From NCBI GenBank assembly GCA_014529385.2, contig CM043966.1, positions 41,166,037 to 41,230,036 on the forward strand: 64,000 bases of DNA. Reading direction: 5' to 3'. Numbering within the stretch: the stretch's first letter is position 1; each line of letters begins with the position of its first letter. This stretch comes from Adiantum capillus-veneris (taxonomy: Eukaryota; Streptophyta; Polypodiopsida; Polypodiales; Pteridaceae). This document shows positions 11,584 to 24,370 of the stretch, in pieces. A program made the translations under genes and the position numbers. The notes under the pieces were generated by a model, which saw only the letters and a program-made list of their open reading frames with translations, was not told the DNA's origin and did no database searches.

Positions 11584-12419
11584 TCTTTTCATGAAACCCT
11601 TCAGTTTACAAGACTGAACCCTAAACTATTGTGAATGGATGAATGGCTAGCAGGATTTGCTAATTGGACGACAGAAGAAGAAGAGCTCCAAGCACAACTA
11701 GACGAACTCCGCATCTCCATCGAAGCTCGAGTGCTAGGCGTAACGGTAATCGATTTGCAGTGGGAGAGTCAACCAACACGCCAAACCCAGTGGATATACA
11801 TAGGCCAATTGCCAAGAAGAAGAAGGAGAAGGTCGAAACCATGTCCGCAACCTACAACCAACCCACAACAACAAAATGGAAGGAGCTCTACACAATAGAG
11901 AATCAACACTATTCTACTTTGAGAATCGGGTAACTCAAGTCACCGAGGTAATTATCACAGTCAGTTTTCAAGTCGCACCTGATGCTGCAACACAGATAAC
12001 GGAATCATTGGCTCACACTCTCACTAGAGAAACTAGGGATCTACTGAGTTTGTTTCAGGAAAGAACACCACCCTCTCCCACAAGCTTGGACAGTGACTAA
12101 GCACCTCTAAGCTTCACATGAATCAGTACAACCTACCTCAAGACAGATCACACATACCAACACGTGTACACTCAATCAAGGTAATACTGGATTTGAAGGC
12201 TCACTACCAGCACGTCATTGACACCATGCTGGGTGGGGAGCGATTTTTTGAGGTTCTGGCATCAGATCAACCATTTGTCTTACCTTTGGTACAAGGCAAT
12301 GTACCGTTTGAAGTTTTAATCTATGTCCTAGTATAAGAGGGTATACACGCCTCCTTGTAAAAAAGAAAAAAACTTTTGCAAGTTAAGCAGTGTGTCTTTC
12401 TAGCTCTCTCTCAGTAATC
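11584..12419 (+). other. Leader of the gag-only element
   Basis: This holds short open stretches in two frames (11635-11898, 11664-11933) rich in Arg, Gln and Thr, and a further one (12118-12336). They may be remains of an N-terminal gag extension, since the 11664 frame matches the gag frame at 12420, but stops intervene. No domain was recognised. Confidence 0.4.
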
Positions 12420-14945
12420 ATGGCAAGTGTAGCATTTCCAACATTTAAAGGAAAGAAGGGGGAGGATTTGGTAACAGACTTCCTAGATGACTTTGAAGTA
12501 GCATGTGTAGTGAGCAACAAAGATACGGATGAATCCCGGGTTAGAATCTTTAAGCATCTCATGAAGCTAGAAGCTAGATCATGGTACAATGCACTTCCAC
12601 AAGCAACCAAGGATGACTGGGAACCCTAAAAAACCGCTTTTAAGAGGCGCTTTGGGGGAGGTACCACTTCAAAAAAGTTGTGGGACAAGTTGAGAGACTT
12701 GAAGCAGGAGGGTCTTTTAGAATATGCCACCTATGAGTCCAAATTTGTGGATTTGTGGGAACGGTGGGTTGAGTCACTAGCAAGGGGGGAAGCCGCACCC
12801 GATTTCCTAAAAAAAGATCGGTTCACGCATGGCTTATTGCCGCTTCTCAAGGAGAAGGTGAAAGGTAGATTCCCGGCTACATACGAGTTAGCCGTTGAGA
12901 TTGCTCGCCTTAAGGACAAGAAGCTGCGAATGAAAGCCAAAGAAACCGAGTCAACAGAAGCAGGAACATCACGTCGACCAGCAACTACGACAACCACCAT
13001 TCCACCACCACCACCGGCTCTTGGGGTAAGAGATGACCAACAAGATATGTTGGCCCATATTACTGACCAACTGCAGAATTTGTCTGTCCACTTAATACAA
13101 CAAGGGAGGAGTCAAGAAAGAGATCAAGATGCTGGAAGAGCACGGCGACAAAACAGGGAGTATCACTGCTACAACTACGGAGAAGATGGTCACGGTATGT
13201 ACTACTGTCCCAAACCACAACAAAACTATAATAGAGGAGGTAGGAGGAACCAATTTTCACCCCCTAGAGAAAGAACACCCCCACCCCGAGCACCAGCCCC
13301 ACCAACACAAATTCTACGTCCGCCACAATCACCACTTACAATCATCCTACGCCCACCACCAATTGGTACCCGCACACCAAGTATCATTGGTCTTGCAGAA
13401 GAGGTCAAGATGAGTGTAACAGAAGAAGGATCAAGTAAGAAGACTATTCAAAGAACTCATGCAGTGGAACAAGAGGTTAAAGAATCAAAAGACGCTACCC
13501 AGGTGGGGGAGGTAAGCCAAGAAAATTGTGTTACAAATGTAAGTACATCTTTAACCTTGGATGAAATAGGCACCAAAGCAATCAGTCGACAGCATTGGGC
13601 AGTAAGAGTAAGAAGGTGTAAAGTGTTGATTAGGCCTCGTCAGAGTAAGAGGAATGCAAAGGGCATGAAAGATACAAGAGAAGAGGAAAACCAGCCTGTT
13701 AGCAAGGCTTTGCAGAAGGTGGACAACATATCAATCAAAGGGGAGGGCTTTGAAAACGGAAGCCTGTGCACCAGCATGGACTCAGGACAGTGTATCAAGC
13801 TAAAGGAATCTTGCATCAAGGCAGTTTCACTAGAGGACCATAACGAAGAGGTAAGTATGACTGAAGGTTTGGAGTTGGATATTGCTCCAGAGGCTTGGCA
13901 GCCGAGCAAGACTTTATTGTGTAGTGTTATAGACTTAGAGATGGGTAATGCCTCTAGTCTATTGAAGGGCGTTATAAACTTGGAGATGGGTAATGCCTCC
14001 AGTTTATGTGAGGATGTTCATAGTAAGTTTGATGATCAATATGTTGCCAACCTTTTAAGGATGTTCCAAACTCCTCCACAACACAGCATTGTGTTTGCAT
14101 GGGATGCATCAGACCTATGGCTATGGCTAACCGCTATAACATATAGAGAGAAGATCAGCATGGAGATAAAAGCAAAGGAGCCATGGATAGACAAAAGCCT
14201 GATAGAATGCAAGAATGAAGACCTCATTCGCAATTTGGTACAATTTTTTACAAATAGTGCATCCTCTCTTTGGAGAAAGGTAAGTGGATTACGCTTGAAT
14301 TTAAGCCGCAAGGTAGGTGGCTTGCTATTAGCATCAGTAAAGGAAGCTGACATGTTTGAGCACACCCAAAAGAAGCATGATATGCTTGCAGTTTTTTCTA
14401 GTCATGGCAGTAAGCAGGATTCTGAAGACAACTTGAGCTCATCACACCAACAAGGCGGCCATATATGGTGGATTCTTGGTACACTCTTGGGAATCATAAT
14501 TTTCAGTTCTGTCTTTGCAGGAGCCAAGATTCTCATTTCCCCTCTCGCTACTGGTGGTTACAAATTTGGTCCAATTTGGCACGCAAATTTTATTGTTCGG
14601 ACACTGCAGACAATGATCCTATTTTTCACTTGGGATCCAGGAGGACACTGGCACAAAGTTCTGGAAGCCATGGGCTTCCCCTTTAATCAACCGACACTAT
14701 TCCAAGGAACAAGCTATCACCCGGACCTATTACAGATTCATGAATATCCCAGAAATCTCACCAATGGCCAAATGGAATGGCTAGTTCAGAAGGCAACTCG
14801 ATATCGGCTCCTACAGCTAAGCGGAAGAAGAATCAGAGTCAAAGCTAGAAGCATGAATGCCTCTAGCCAAAAGGGGAGGGCTAATGATGGGGGCTTTTCA
14901 CAAGCCAAGCTCCCATACCCCTCTTCTCTCGTCCCCACCCCATGA
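12420..14945 (+). pseudogene. Gag-like protein with long unknown C-terminal extension and a transmembrane segment
   Basis: The ATG at 12420 follows a non-coding leader. One in-frame stop (TAA, 12627-12629) splits the gag domain. After it a single frame of 755 codons (from 12678) runs to a stop at 14943, inside the 3' LTR. Early residues form a retrotransposon gag capsid domain (ARSWYNALP, then FKRRFG). A zinc knuckle near 13166 reads CYNYGEDGHGMYYC, with Tyr in place of the second Cys. A Pro-rich stretch follows, then about 500 residues I do not recognise. They include an internal repeat of LEMGNASSL and a hydrophobic helix at about residues 596-618 of the 755-residue frame. No protease, RT or integrase motif occurs. 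The extension fills the place of pol and has stayed open, unlike the other ORFs here. Confidence 0.7.
14867..14880 (+). other. Polypurine tract of the gag-only element
   Basis: AAAAGGGGAGGG preceded by CC lies four bases before the 3' LTR. It overlaps the end of the long ORF. Confidence 0.75.
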
Positions 14946-16017
14946 AAACCCCCTCTTATGGAGGGAGTGATAAAAGGTATTGGAAAAAAAAAGAAAAAAA
15001 AAGTATGATTATGTAAATATATAAGAAAGGTAAATAGGCCACCTTATGCCTGCGGGGTAGCCCATCCCCACCTTGCCTCCTTTTTCTTCACTGTTGCCCC
15101 GCCGGGTGTCCCTTTTCCTCTCCTCCACTCAAAAGGTCAACCCCCTCTCTCTTCCCCTTGTCCTTTCTCCTTTCTCTCTCCCTTGAAGCTACCCCACCCC
15201 CTGTCCTAGCCAGACAAGTGGGGCCCACAGTCACATGGCCTATGTAGATAATGATTTCTTCATTTCTAAATTCTAGAATTCCTCCCCCCTCCTCCCCTAT
15301 ATAAAGAGGGGTCACCATCACACTAAATACACACACACAACATCACCAAAGAACACACTATGCACTGTGTGTGCCTAGTGCACACACACATACCCACGCC
15401 ATCACCATCACCGCAATCACCATGCTTGTCTTGAGCATGACCTCTACACCCTTGGCTATGGAAGATGAAGGGCAACTAAATGAAGGATGATGGCCATAAC
15501 CCTCGTGCGAGTCTTCGCCATCAACTCCCACCTATCCGCCATGTGCTCTACCACTCTCTCCCTTCTCATTCCCCTACCCTATGCTCCCCATTTCATTGCC
15601 TAATTCTCTAATTAAAGCTTGAGGTTTTGTGAGTATGTTTTCTTGCAATGTTTTGCCCATGTGAGGTGTGCGGAATCGCCACCTAGTCTTGTGTTTTGGA
15701 GTGAGCTTGTGTATGTGTGAAGGGTGTGCGGATTCGCCATCCTTTTGTGGTTCCTAAGTACTAAGCCGCTATACCCCCTCCCTCACTTTCTCTCTCTCTC
15801 TCACACTTGATCTCATTCCCTTTCCTCTTCATCATTACTCCCAAGCATCCATCTCTCTTGGATGAAAACTTTGTTATGGTGGTGTGTTGTTTGCGTCCTA
15901 GCCACTGAAGCTAGGTGGTGCCCTCTGTTTGCTTTACCATGACAGGCTCGAGGTGCGCCATTCGGTCCCCGGTGTTTTAGAGGCCGTCGGGATTCGGGGT
16001 TCGCTTTGCTCCCGTCA
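14885..16017 (+). repeat. 3' LTR of the gag-only element (1133 bp)
   Basis: It is near identical to the 5' LTR but lacks the segment equivalent to about 10346-10753; the join reads CTGTCCT then AGCCAGAC. The TATA box is kept at 15298-15306. It ends CCCGTCA before the GTGG target repeat. Confidence 0.9.
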
Positions 16018-16130
16018 GTGGCAGGTGACCAAGGTAGCTTAGTGTCCACCAAAGAGAGTGTAACTCAGGCAAGGCATTGATTATCGAGGAAGGTAGTGAT
16101 ACTGACACTTCGTCAGACAAATCTTTCTTC

Positions 16131-18751
16131 ATGATGGGTAGTCAACAGCCAGGAGGTTTCACCTATGATGGACCTATGCGAGGAGGAATCACCTCCCAAA
16201 ATCCTTTGAATGATTCCGGGCTCACGGTGATCTTCTTAGAGGGAACAAACTCAAGAGGAGTCCTAGTCTATTCTGACTATCGAGGCCGCAAGTGCATTTG
16301 TATCGAAATGAGGCCAGCACAAAGATTGGAGATAATCCAAGTGTATGATGATGGAGATAGATTCCGAGACGAAAAGGGGAACCACTATTTAATAGTTAGC
16401 AACCCCGAAGATTACAACATATATGGAGATAACGTGGCGAAAGGGAAAATGGTTTCAGAAACTCAAGAACCGTCACCAAACATTGACCGGCCCGGAGCTA
16501 TTTTTATGTATGAGAAGAAAAAAACCAGGATTCCAACTTATAACGAGAACGTGGGAATATACAAACATGAGAGTGAGGGTATTGTCTCTTACTTTCATAG
16601 CAAAGAACCATATGTAAACGAACTAAGCAAAGACAAGGTTCTTTACTTATTCTCTTATGAAACTGCTACGGGGAAGGGCATAGTTTTTGTTGATAGATAC
16701 GGGCGAGAATACCAACGTATTCTCCCAGAGGAAGTAGAAAGAGAAACAGGTCTAGGAGCATCAGCATACGCCCCTAAGGAAATGTCGAGATTTTCCCACA
16801 CCCCAAGCAGGTCAACGAATCCATTTTCAGATGAGTATGACACTACCTCACATTCCACCAGACCGCAATCATTCAACAACCAAGACCAACCAGCAAACCA
16901 ACCATCATTGCAGGCATGGCTTCGACAGAGTGCAACAATGGAACCAGACTAAAACCGAGATGGTTATCAAGCCGCACGAGGGCTCAGGGATTTGCAAGAA
17001 CCACCACACTATTCAAGGTATCAAGCAGAGAGTAAGCCAAAAGCACAAGGGTCAACAGATCCTGGGGGACCACCCATCGAACGAGTGCGAAGAGAAGAAC
17101 CACCTCCAGCGAGAACCGTTAGAAATTATGGCTTAGGAGCACCGTTAGGAGAGGAACCAGCCTATTACAGAAGGCCTGAGGAGGTATATCGACTTGGACG
17201 GGGTGATCCAATGATGAGGTTTGTAGACCATCGCAGAATTAGACCTTCTCAAGTTCAAAATGGGTAAACAAAAAATACAAAGGAAACAGAGACCCAAGGG
17301 ATCATGTAGCAGCCTTTGTGCATGTAATTAGAGCCAAGGAAGTGTTAGATTTTTCTACCCAATTTGCAGGGTTTGGACTAACCCTAGAGGATGATGCTGC
17401 AACTTGGTTTAACTCTGTGGAGCGTAGAGACTTTGAGTCGATGGAGGAAGTGTTTCACGAGTTTATTAAGGAATTATCTCAAAGGGGAATAGCTCATAAT
17501 ACCGTCTCACAAATCCATAAATTCAAACAAAAAGATGGAGAATCTGTACGGGAGGCAGCCCTAAGACTAAAAAGATATGTTAAGTTCTGTCCTGTTGAAG
17601 AACTGCCAACTCAGTCCAGACTTATGCTGATATTCATCCAAGGACTAAGGAATGCAGATCTCCAGAAAGACTTACATATGAAGAGGATCACGACGTTGAA
17701 TGAGTTGACCAAGGAGGCTCTGTACCTTGTGGACAATTGTGCGGTCTACAAAGAAGGGGAGTTCAAGGACCGTGATGACAATTCATCTTCACAGCAAAGT
17801 GGAAGCAAGTCTTCCAAGACAACACTGAAAGGAGAAATAGCGGTAAACCAAGAGCAAGTCGTAGATGAAGTGCTAAAAAAGATCAACTTGTATGCCAAAC
17901 CCCAGGCTAAATAGCCCAAGTGGTGTGCTATTGAAAAAAAATGGACAAGCCATGGGACCGAGGAATGTTATTATAACAAGGGATATGTGAGAGAGAGACC
18001 TTATGCTCCCCAAGCTCCAGTAGCTTCCCCTCAAGTTCCACCTATGCCTAGATATCAAGCAGGCAACTTACCAAGACCTGTAGGTGTAGAAAGACCACAA
18101 CCGGTGTTGGGGCAACAACCACCCCTACCAGGTTTACGACCAGTTGGTATAAGATACACACCAACGGTAATTGAATCACAAGAAAAGGCTTTGGTGCCTA
18201 TGCATGCATATTATGAAGATCCCAACGGATATTCGGCAAACCCTGTCTATTATCTACCGGAAGAAGCCTCGACACCAGAACCATGGAGCATGATAGGGAA
18301 TCAAGGACCACCAATTGCTGCACAGGCTACAGGAGAAGGAAGATATAGCTTAGATGAACGAACATTGTTGTTCATAGCCAATGGAGGCATGGGCGGACAG
18401 AGACACGCTTACCAGCAAAGAGGGGCTCAAGAAGCACCTCAACAACCCAAGGGACCCTGTTACAAGTGTGGCGGAGACCATTGGCTGAGAGACTGTCCTC
18501 ATGATGAAATCATTAGAGTCAATTCGTATTGCCCAGAATGTGGAATTACTCATTTGATTCCCGATTGCCCTAAAAACCCAAGCAAAGGAGCAAAAGCCAC
18601 CTTGAACCTTTTAGAAAAAGTACCTTTCAGTGGAGGATCGAAAAATGAAACAATCATACCTATTCAGGCGATAACACGAGCCCAAGCCCAGAGAAGGACG
18701 ACCGAACCCATAGTAGAAGAACCAAAACCGATGCCCAAAGTTCAGAAATGA
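16131..18751 (+). pseudogene. Gag of element 2 (capsid plus zinc knuckles), broken
   Basis: The first ATG of the readable frame is 16131 (Met-Met-Gly-Ser-Gln-Gln), but the frame is open back to 16038. Breaks are an in-frame TAA at 16950, a frameshift near 17262 and a TAG at 17912. A unique N-terminal region (16131-17260) precedes a classic retrotransposon gag domain at about 17270-17760 (AATWFNSVERRDF, GESVREAALRLKRY). Zinc-binding motifs follow: CAIEKKWTSHGTEEC near 17925, CYKCGGDHWLRDC near 18460 and CPECGITHLIPDC near 18531. Capsid and RNA packaging are the expected roles. The frame ends with TGA overlapping the ATG of the protease ORF (ATGA at 18748). Confidence 0.8.
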
Positions 18752-20169
18752 AAAATCAGAGAAGCACTTGGAAAGCTAGAAAGGCGCGTAGGAAAGCCAG
18801 GAAAGAACGAGAGCAAACAGCCCTATCCGATGAGTTTAAACATACAAAGAACAGATTGGAGCGGTTAGAGGATCTAGCTAGCTTAAGCTCACACACCAGA
18901 GTAGCCATAGCACCCAAGAAAATAGCAGAGGCCAAAAGTGCAGGATCAGGAGGATCTGTACTTGCAGACAAGGTAAACGAGCAGCTGGATGCACTGCTAA
19001 AAGCTTATGAAGCTCGACTTAAAAAGAACCAAACCCAAGAGCAAAGGTGGATGACTTATCCATATGCAAAAATAGAAAAACAAAGGCTGGATATGTGTAA
19101 AAAGATGATCGAGATGGCTCAATCATTGATGGAAGACCTGTTGGGTAAACCGGCAAATTGTCATGACGCACCAGCTCCAACCCCTATCCAACCAACATTA
19201 GAAAAACATGAAGAAACAAAGGAAAGACTCACTAATGATTATGAGTCCAGGGGAGAGCCTATCATAGTGCCAAATACCACCGATGGGGCAAGTGACGGGG
19301 TCCATCCTAAAATATTGGCAGAACTGGGTAAGGACTGTAACGGTCTAGATGATCTATGGAAGCAAATCCGAGAGGCCAACGAGGCTAATAGGATGAGTAA
19401 CCACATGAATAGCACGAGAAAAGAAAAGAACGTGATCTTACCTCCTATTGAAGAATGTGAGGCAAGATCACAAATGAACTTTGAGATACATTCACAAGGG
19501 GGAGACCAAGGATCTATTAGTTCGGGGCACAACCAACCAGACTCTTTGAGAACTTTACCCTCTTACCTGGGAGAATATGAAGCTAAGTCGGAAGTGAGAG
19601 CAATCCCATCTCAAAGACTTTCTTCTAAAAAGGTGATGGATTCGCAAGGATTGATTGAGTTGTTATCCACCCCCGTGGCATGCACAATCACGTTAGCAGA
19701 ACTCCTAAGGTTAAGGCCAAACATGTGGACCACAGTAGGAAAATGCCTAGAAAAATTTGGACTGAAGGACCCCACCTTGAAGCTCCAAGAAGGAATCAGA
19801 GAGTTGGACAGACCTAATGTAAAAACTAGGCCGATACCATTGAATAAGGTTGGAGAATATTGCGAGGGAGAAGACGGAAACACGACGCTACCGGTAGAAT
19901 TCCAAGAAGTAGTTTCCAAAGCTATTCTTGATAGTGGAGCGAGAGTTGCTATCGCCACCAAGGAAATCTGGGAAAAATGGGGAAAACCAGCTCTGAAGGC
20001 TACCAGAATGAAACTGCAATTGGCAGATGGGTTCATGGAAAAGCCTCTGGGACTCTTAGAAAAAGTAATTGTCACTTCGTGTGGAATCAAGTATGAGCAT
20101 ACATTTGCAATAGTCGATTTTGACAAAAAGAACAATTATGAGATAATCTTGGGACGACCATTCATGTGA
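18748..20169 (+). pseudogene. Protease region of element 2 pol
   Basis: This 473-codon open frame starts at the ATGA overlap with gag, in the frame one base back. The N-terminal 390 residues are charged and linker-like. A retropepsin domain fills the end. ILDSGA has its catalytic Asp at 19930, and ILGRPF lies at about 20149. The stop at 20167 (TGA) is probably a mutation, because the frame continues to 20340 in pol style before a TAA at 20341. Aspartic proteases of this type cleave Gag-Pol into mature proteins inside the particle. Confidence 0.8.
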
Positions 20170-20358
20170 CAACTGAAGATGGTCCAAGATTGGGGTTATG
20201 ACCACATATACCTCAGACATGGCGAGACGACAACTAAAATACACCTGAAAGACCATAGTTACAAAGATGTAAACCAAACACCAGTAGAAGAGTTTGATTC
20301 GGCTACATTAACAGGATCGGAACTACCAGCATGGTTAGGGTAAACAAAAGAGCTATGG

Positions 20359-22875
20359 ATGTGCGGAGCTTCACATTGTGGAAGCTTAAGAAAAGAGGAA
20401 TGCGTCTTAGAAAGAGCAATTGAGGACAAGGAGTATATTCCGGAACCTTTCCCTGAAGATGCCTTGGAACCTCTAGAATGGGAACACATACTGGCAACGT
20501 TAGATGTCTGTACCATTACCGACAGTCCAACAACAAAATTTTGCAATAAGGATGGCTACGATGTGCTACCCTATTCAATGGTAAGCGTTATACCAGAGAA
20601 AGAGACGGTAGAACCTCCAGAACAAGAAGAGTTTTACAACTCCTCTGAACAATTGGAAGTAATTGATGATGCGGATAATGAGTGTTCAGACACCTCAAGT
20701 GAGTATGGAAATGAAGCCAAGGATATCAAGTTTTATGATTTTGCTACTCAACACCCTAGACGCCAAGAACGCTATAGGAGGAAAAGAGCAGGAAACAAAG
20801 CGAGAGAGAGCCTGATGCCCATGATAAAAGGTAAAACTCACTATTTGATGCTTGTAAAAGCAGAAGATTGTGTAAAAGATCAAATATCAAGAAAATTCTC
20901 AGAAAATCGAAAAGAAAGAACGCAAGAAGAAATAAAACAGCTAAGAAAAGCTAAAACCGAAACAAAATCACAAAAATCTGAAAAATCAAAAAAAGAAACA
21001 ACAAAAGACCAAGAGTGGACCAAACTGGAGCGTAAACAGAAATACCAAGAATTGAAACGGTCTTTGAGAGAGATATGGACTACTGAAGAAGATAGTGATG
21101 GTAAAGGGGAGTCAAAAAACGGCAACATGAATGTACCAGCACACTATCGAAAATTTACTATCCAAGATAGAAAAATCATTATGACACCACCAATCAGGGA
21201 GAGAACCAACCAAGAATCTTACGATGGGTCTGAAAATGCAAAAAGAATAGACCTCGCAGAACCAGGTGAAAAGCCTCAGCCGGTTTATATAGCTAATGCT
21301 TTAGAGCATGAGGAGGAAGCACAGCTAACACAACTTCTCACGAAGTATAAAGATGTGTTCGCTTGGTCCTTTAAAGACCTCAAAGGAGTTGATCCATTGA
21401 TATGCCAACATACAATTCCTTTGAAATCGGATGCAAAACCTAGCAAACAACGTCCTTATACATATAATGACACATTTGCTAAACAAATCAAGGAAGAGAT
21501 TGATAAACTGATGGAAGCGGAATTCATCTATGAGATTGAACATACAGATTGGGTGTCACCCATTGTGGTAGTTCCCAAAAAGATTGAAAAACTGTGGGTG
21601 TGTGTAAACCTCAAGAAGGTAAATGCAGCAACCATAAGGGATAATTATCCCTTGGCAATCACAGAACATGTACTGGAGCGAATGGCCGAGAAACGGGCTT
21701 ATTCCTTTCTCGATGGGTTTTCAGGATACAACCAACTGGCAATAGCAAGGGAGGATCAACACAAAACAACATTTGTCACAGAATGGGGGATTTATGCATA
21801 TCGAGTTATGCCATTTGGCTTAACAAATGCACCAGCCACTTTCCAGAGGTTAATAACTCACGCTTTCAAGGAATACCTAAGAATATTCTTAGAAATTTAC
21901 ATGGATGACCTGTGTGTACACTCTCTTCTGCGAGAGGAACATATTGACCATTTGCAAAAGGTCTTTGAAAAGTGCAGAACATATCGAATCTGTCTAAACC
22001 CGGAAAAGTGTGTGTTTATGGTTAAGCAAGGACGAATCTTAGGACACATTGTCTCAAGAAACGACATAACCACAGACCTAGACAAAGTTAAAGTCATTGT
22101 AGACCTGCCCAGGCCTACTAATGCGAAACAAGTGCAATCCTTCATGGGGCACTGCGGATACTATCGAAGATTCATATACATATATGCAGTTATCGCACAA
22201 CCTATGTATCTCTTGCTAGTCAATTTCGAATGGACCGAGGAGTGCGAAACTTCAGTCCAAAAACCAAAGGAAAACCTTATATCAGCACCTGTACTAAAGG
22301 CACCAGATTGGGAAAAGATATTCCATGTGCACATTGATGCTTCAGCATATGCCATTGGAAGTATTCTAGCTCAACCTGGAGACGGAACAATGGATTTTCC
22401 GGTTTGCTATGCGAGCCGACAATTAAACAGTGCAGAAAAGAACTACACAACCACCAAGAGGGAAGGATTAGGAATGATTTATGCTGTAAAGAAATTCCGG
22501 CATTATTTGCGTGCAAACAAATTTGTGTTCTTCACGGATCATCAAGCTCTTTTTTACCTAGTAAATAAACCTTGCAATACAGGGAGAATCGTACGCTGGT
22601 TTATTATATTGCTAGAATTTGACTTCACAGTGGTAGTCAAAAAGGGCAAAACCCATCTGCGAGCAGATCATCTTTCAAGGATACACAATGGGGAAGCTCC
22701 TAAAGGAGTAGATGATGACATACCAGATGCTTATCGTTTCAACATTGAAATGGTACCCAAATGGTCTCAGGAAATTGTCAGCATTCTTTTCTTCGAAAGT
22801 GAGTTTGATAAAATGGAATGCAGATCCAAACAGCAAACAATTCGACAAACAAAAAACTTCCAGTTGATAGCATGA
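20359..22875 (+). pseudogene. Reverse transcriptase and RNase H of element 2
   Basis: This 838-codon frame is open. Residues 1-310 are a charged linker, then the RT of about 330-560 (WVSPIVVVPKK, FLDGFSGYNQ, MPFGLTNAPATFQR). The catalytic motif YMDD is at 21898-21909. RNase H (about 650-780) has DAS near 22336, TDHQAL near 22540 and ADHLSR near 22665, so its main acidic residues are kept. RT copies the RNA and RNase H degrades the template. Changes such as LEIYMDDLCVHS show mild decay, but the core is intact. The stop at 22873 is TGA in a CGA-like context, and the frame continues into integrase. Confidence 0.9.
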
Positions 22876-22878
22876 CGG

Positions 22879-24370
22879 TTGTATCATCTTGAATCTGACC
22901 TAATCCTACGATTATGTATAAATCTGGAAGAATTCGAGTGCTACCTTGAAGAGGCACATGTCCAGGGTTGTGCATTTCATTGTTCAACAGTGAAAACACA
23001 CCAGAGACTGAAACAATTAGGGGTTTATTGGCCAACTATTTATGCGGATACACATTCTTATGTTACCAATTGTACAATATGTAGTGCCAAACGACCAGTG
23101 GATCACACACCTTTGTTTCAGGTGAACATAGCACCTGCATGGAGTCAATATATCATTGACTTCTTAACCACTAGGACGTTCCCTGAGAACATTACAAGAG
23201 CACGGGAAAAAGCTATTGAGCTGGAAGCTCGTGACTTTCAGTTAATTGCGAATCAACTCTATAAGCGGGGAAAGGACAATCAACATAGAATCTGTGCAAG
23301 TGAAAGCGAATACTTACTGATTCTAGAACATGCACATAGCGGAATAAGTGGAGGCTATTTTTCGGGCGATAAGACGGCAAAAATTGTCTTAACCGCAGGA
23401 ATTTGGTGGCCTACATTGCACATGGATGACGACGAGTTTGTAAAGCGTTGTGATGCGTGTCAACGCACCAAGATACCAATAAAAAGAGATGAGATGCCAT
23501 TAAGGCCAATGATGGGGGCAAGGGCATTTGCAAAATGGGGCATTGATTTTGTGGGACCTATATCACTCCTTGCATATCGCACCCATACCCAATATATCAT
23601 TGTGGCTACGGACTATCTCACAAAATGGGTCGAAGCCAAAGCAACACAAAAAGCTGATGCACGCACCACAGTATAATTTTTGTATGAGAATGATTTTGTA
23701 CGTTATGGGTTACCAATAGAAATTGTCAGTGACCGTGGAACACACTTTCTCAATGAAGTCATTGAATATCTACTAGAGGAATTCATGGTCATACATAGGA
23801 AATCAGCACCATACCATCCACAGGCCAATGGGCAATCTGAGGCCACAAATAAAACACTATACACGGTTCTCACTAAAATAGTGTCAGAATCAAGAACAGA
23901 TTGGGATCAGCAACTACACTCAACACTATGGGCATACAGGGTAGCTTACAAAACATCAATAGGAACAACCCCATACAACATGGTGTTTGGCCTAAATGCT
24001 ATACTACCCATAGAATTTTGATCCCGACTCTACGAGTAGCAACAAGCTTGGAATGGACAGGGCATGAACTCTCTTCAAGGATTAATGATCTTGAAAAGCT
24101 AGATAAACTCCGCTTACGAGCTGTCGCTTCAATCTATGCTAAAAAGAGAAGACAAAAGGAATATTTTGACAAACATGTGCGTACCAAAGAGTTCAAAACA
24201 TGTGATTACGTACTTGTTTATACCTTGAAGCAACATGCCAAGAAACTGAAAAAGCGAGGGATGGGACCATTTGTGATTCATGATCTATCACAAAGTGGAG
24301 CTGTCAAGCTTGCTACATTAGCAGGTGAAGAAATACCAAACTGGATTAGTGGGTGTCGACTGAGGAGATA
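22879..24370 (+). pseudogene. Integrase of element 2, with an extra zinc-finger-like block
   Basis: It follows RNase H in the same frame. Two H2C2-like blocks occur: one at about 22975-23090 (HCSTVKTHQ, ending CTICSAKR) and the usual one at about 23326-23470 (EHAHSG, ending CDACQRTK). The catalytic core has WGIDFVGP (Asp near 23545), SDRGTHF (Asp near 23730) and HPQANGQSEA (Glu near 23837). Breaks are TAA at 23674 and a frameshift near 24018; reading then continues in another frame through a GPFVIHD-type C-terminal domain to about 24370. It would insert the cDNA into the genome. Confidence 0.85.

Larger units (their letters stand above)
10020..16017 (+). mobile_element. Gag-only LTR retrotransposon nested in element 2
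   Basis: Two near-identical LTRs start TGATGGGGGC and end GCTCCCGTCA, and they flank a 3.3-kb interior with a gag-like ORF and no pol. A 4-bp direct repeat, GTGG, flanks it (10016-10019 and 16018-16021). The structure fits the TR-GAG class of non-autonomous elements, known to carry gag but no polymerase. About 20 single-base LTR differences are seen by eye over 1.1 kb, plus one 0.4-kb length difference, so it is younger than element 2. It would depend on pol proteins from another element. Confidence 0.85.

Noticed and set aside
11359-11592. Small - strand ORF, repeated near 15813-16052
   Set aside because: Lies across the LTR ends; it repeats only because the LTR repeats.
20056-20546. Several - strand ORFs opposite pol (also 19239-20135, 20880-21128)
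   Set aside because: Shadows of the + strand pol reading frame, which has clear protease and RT motifs.
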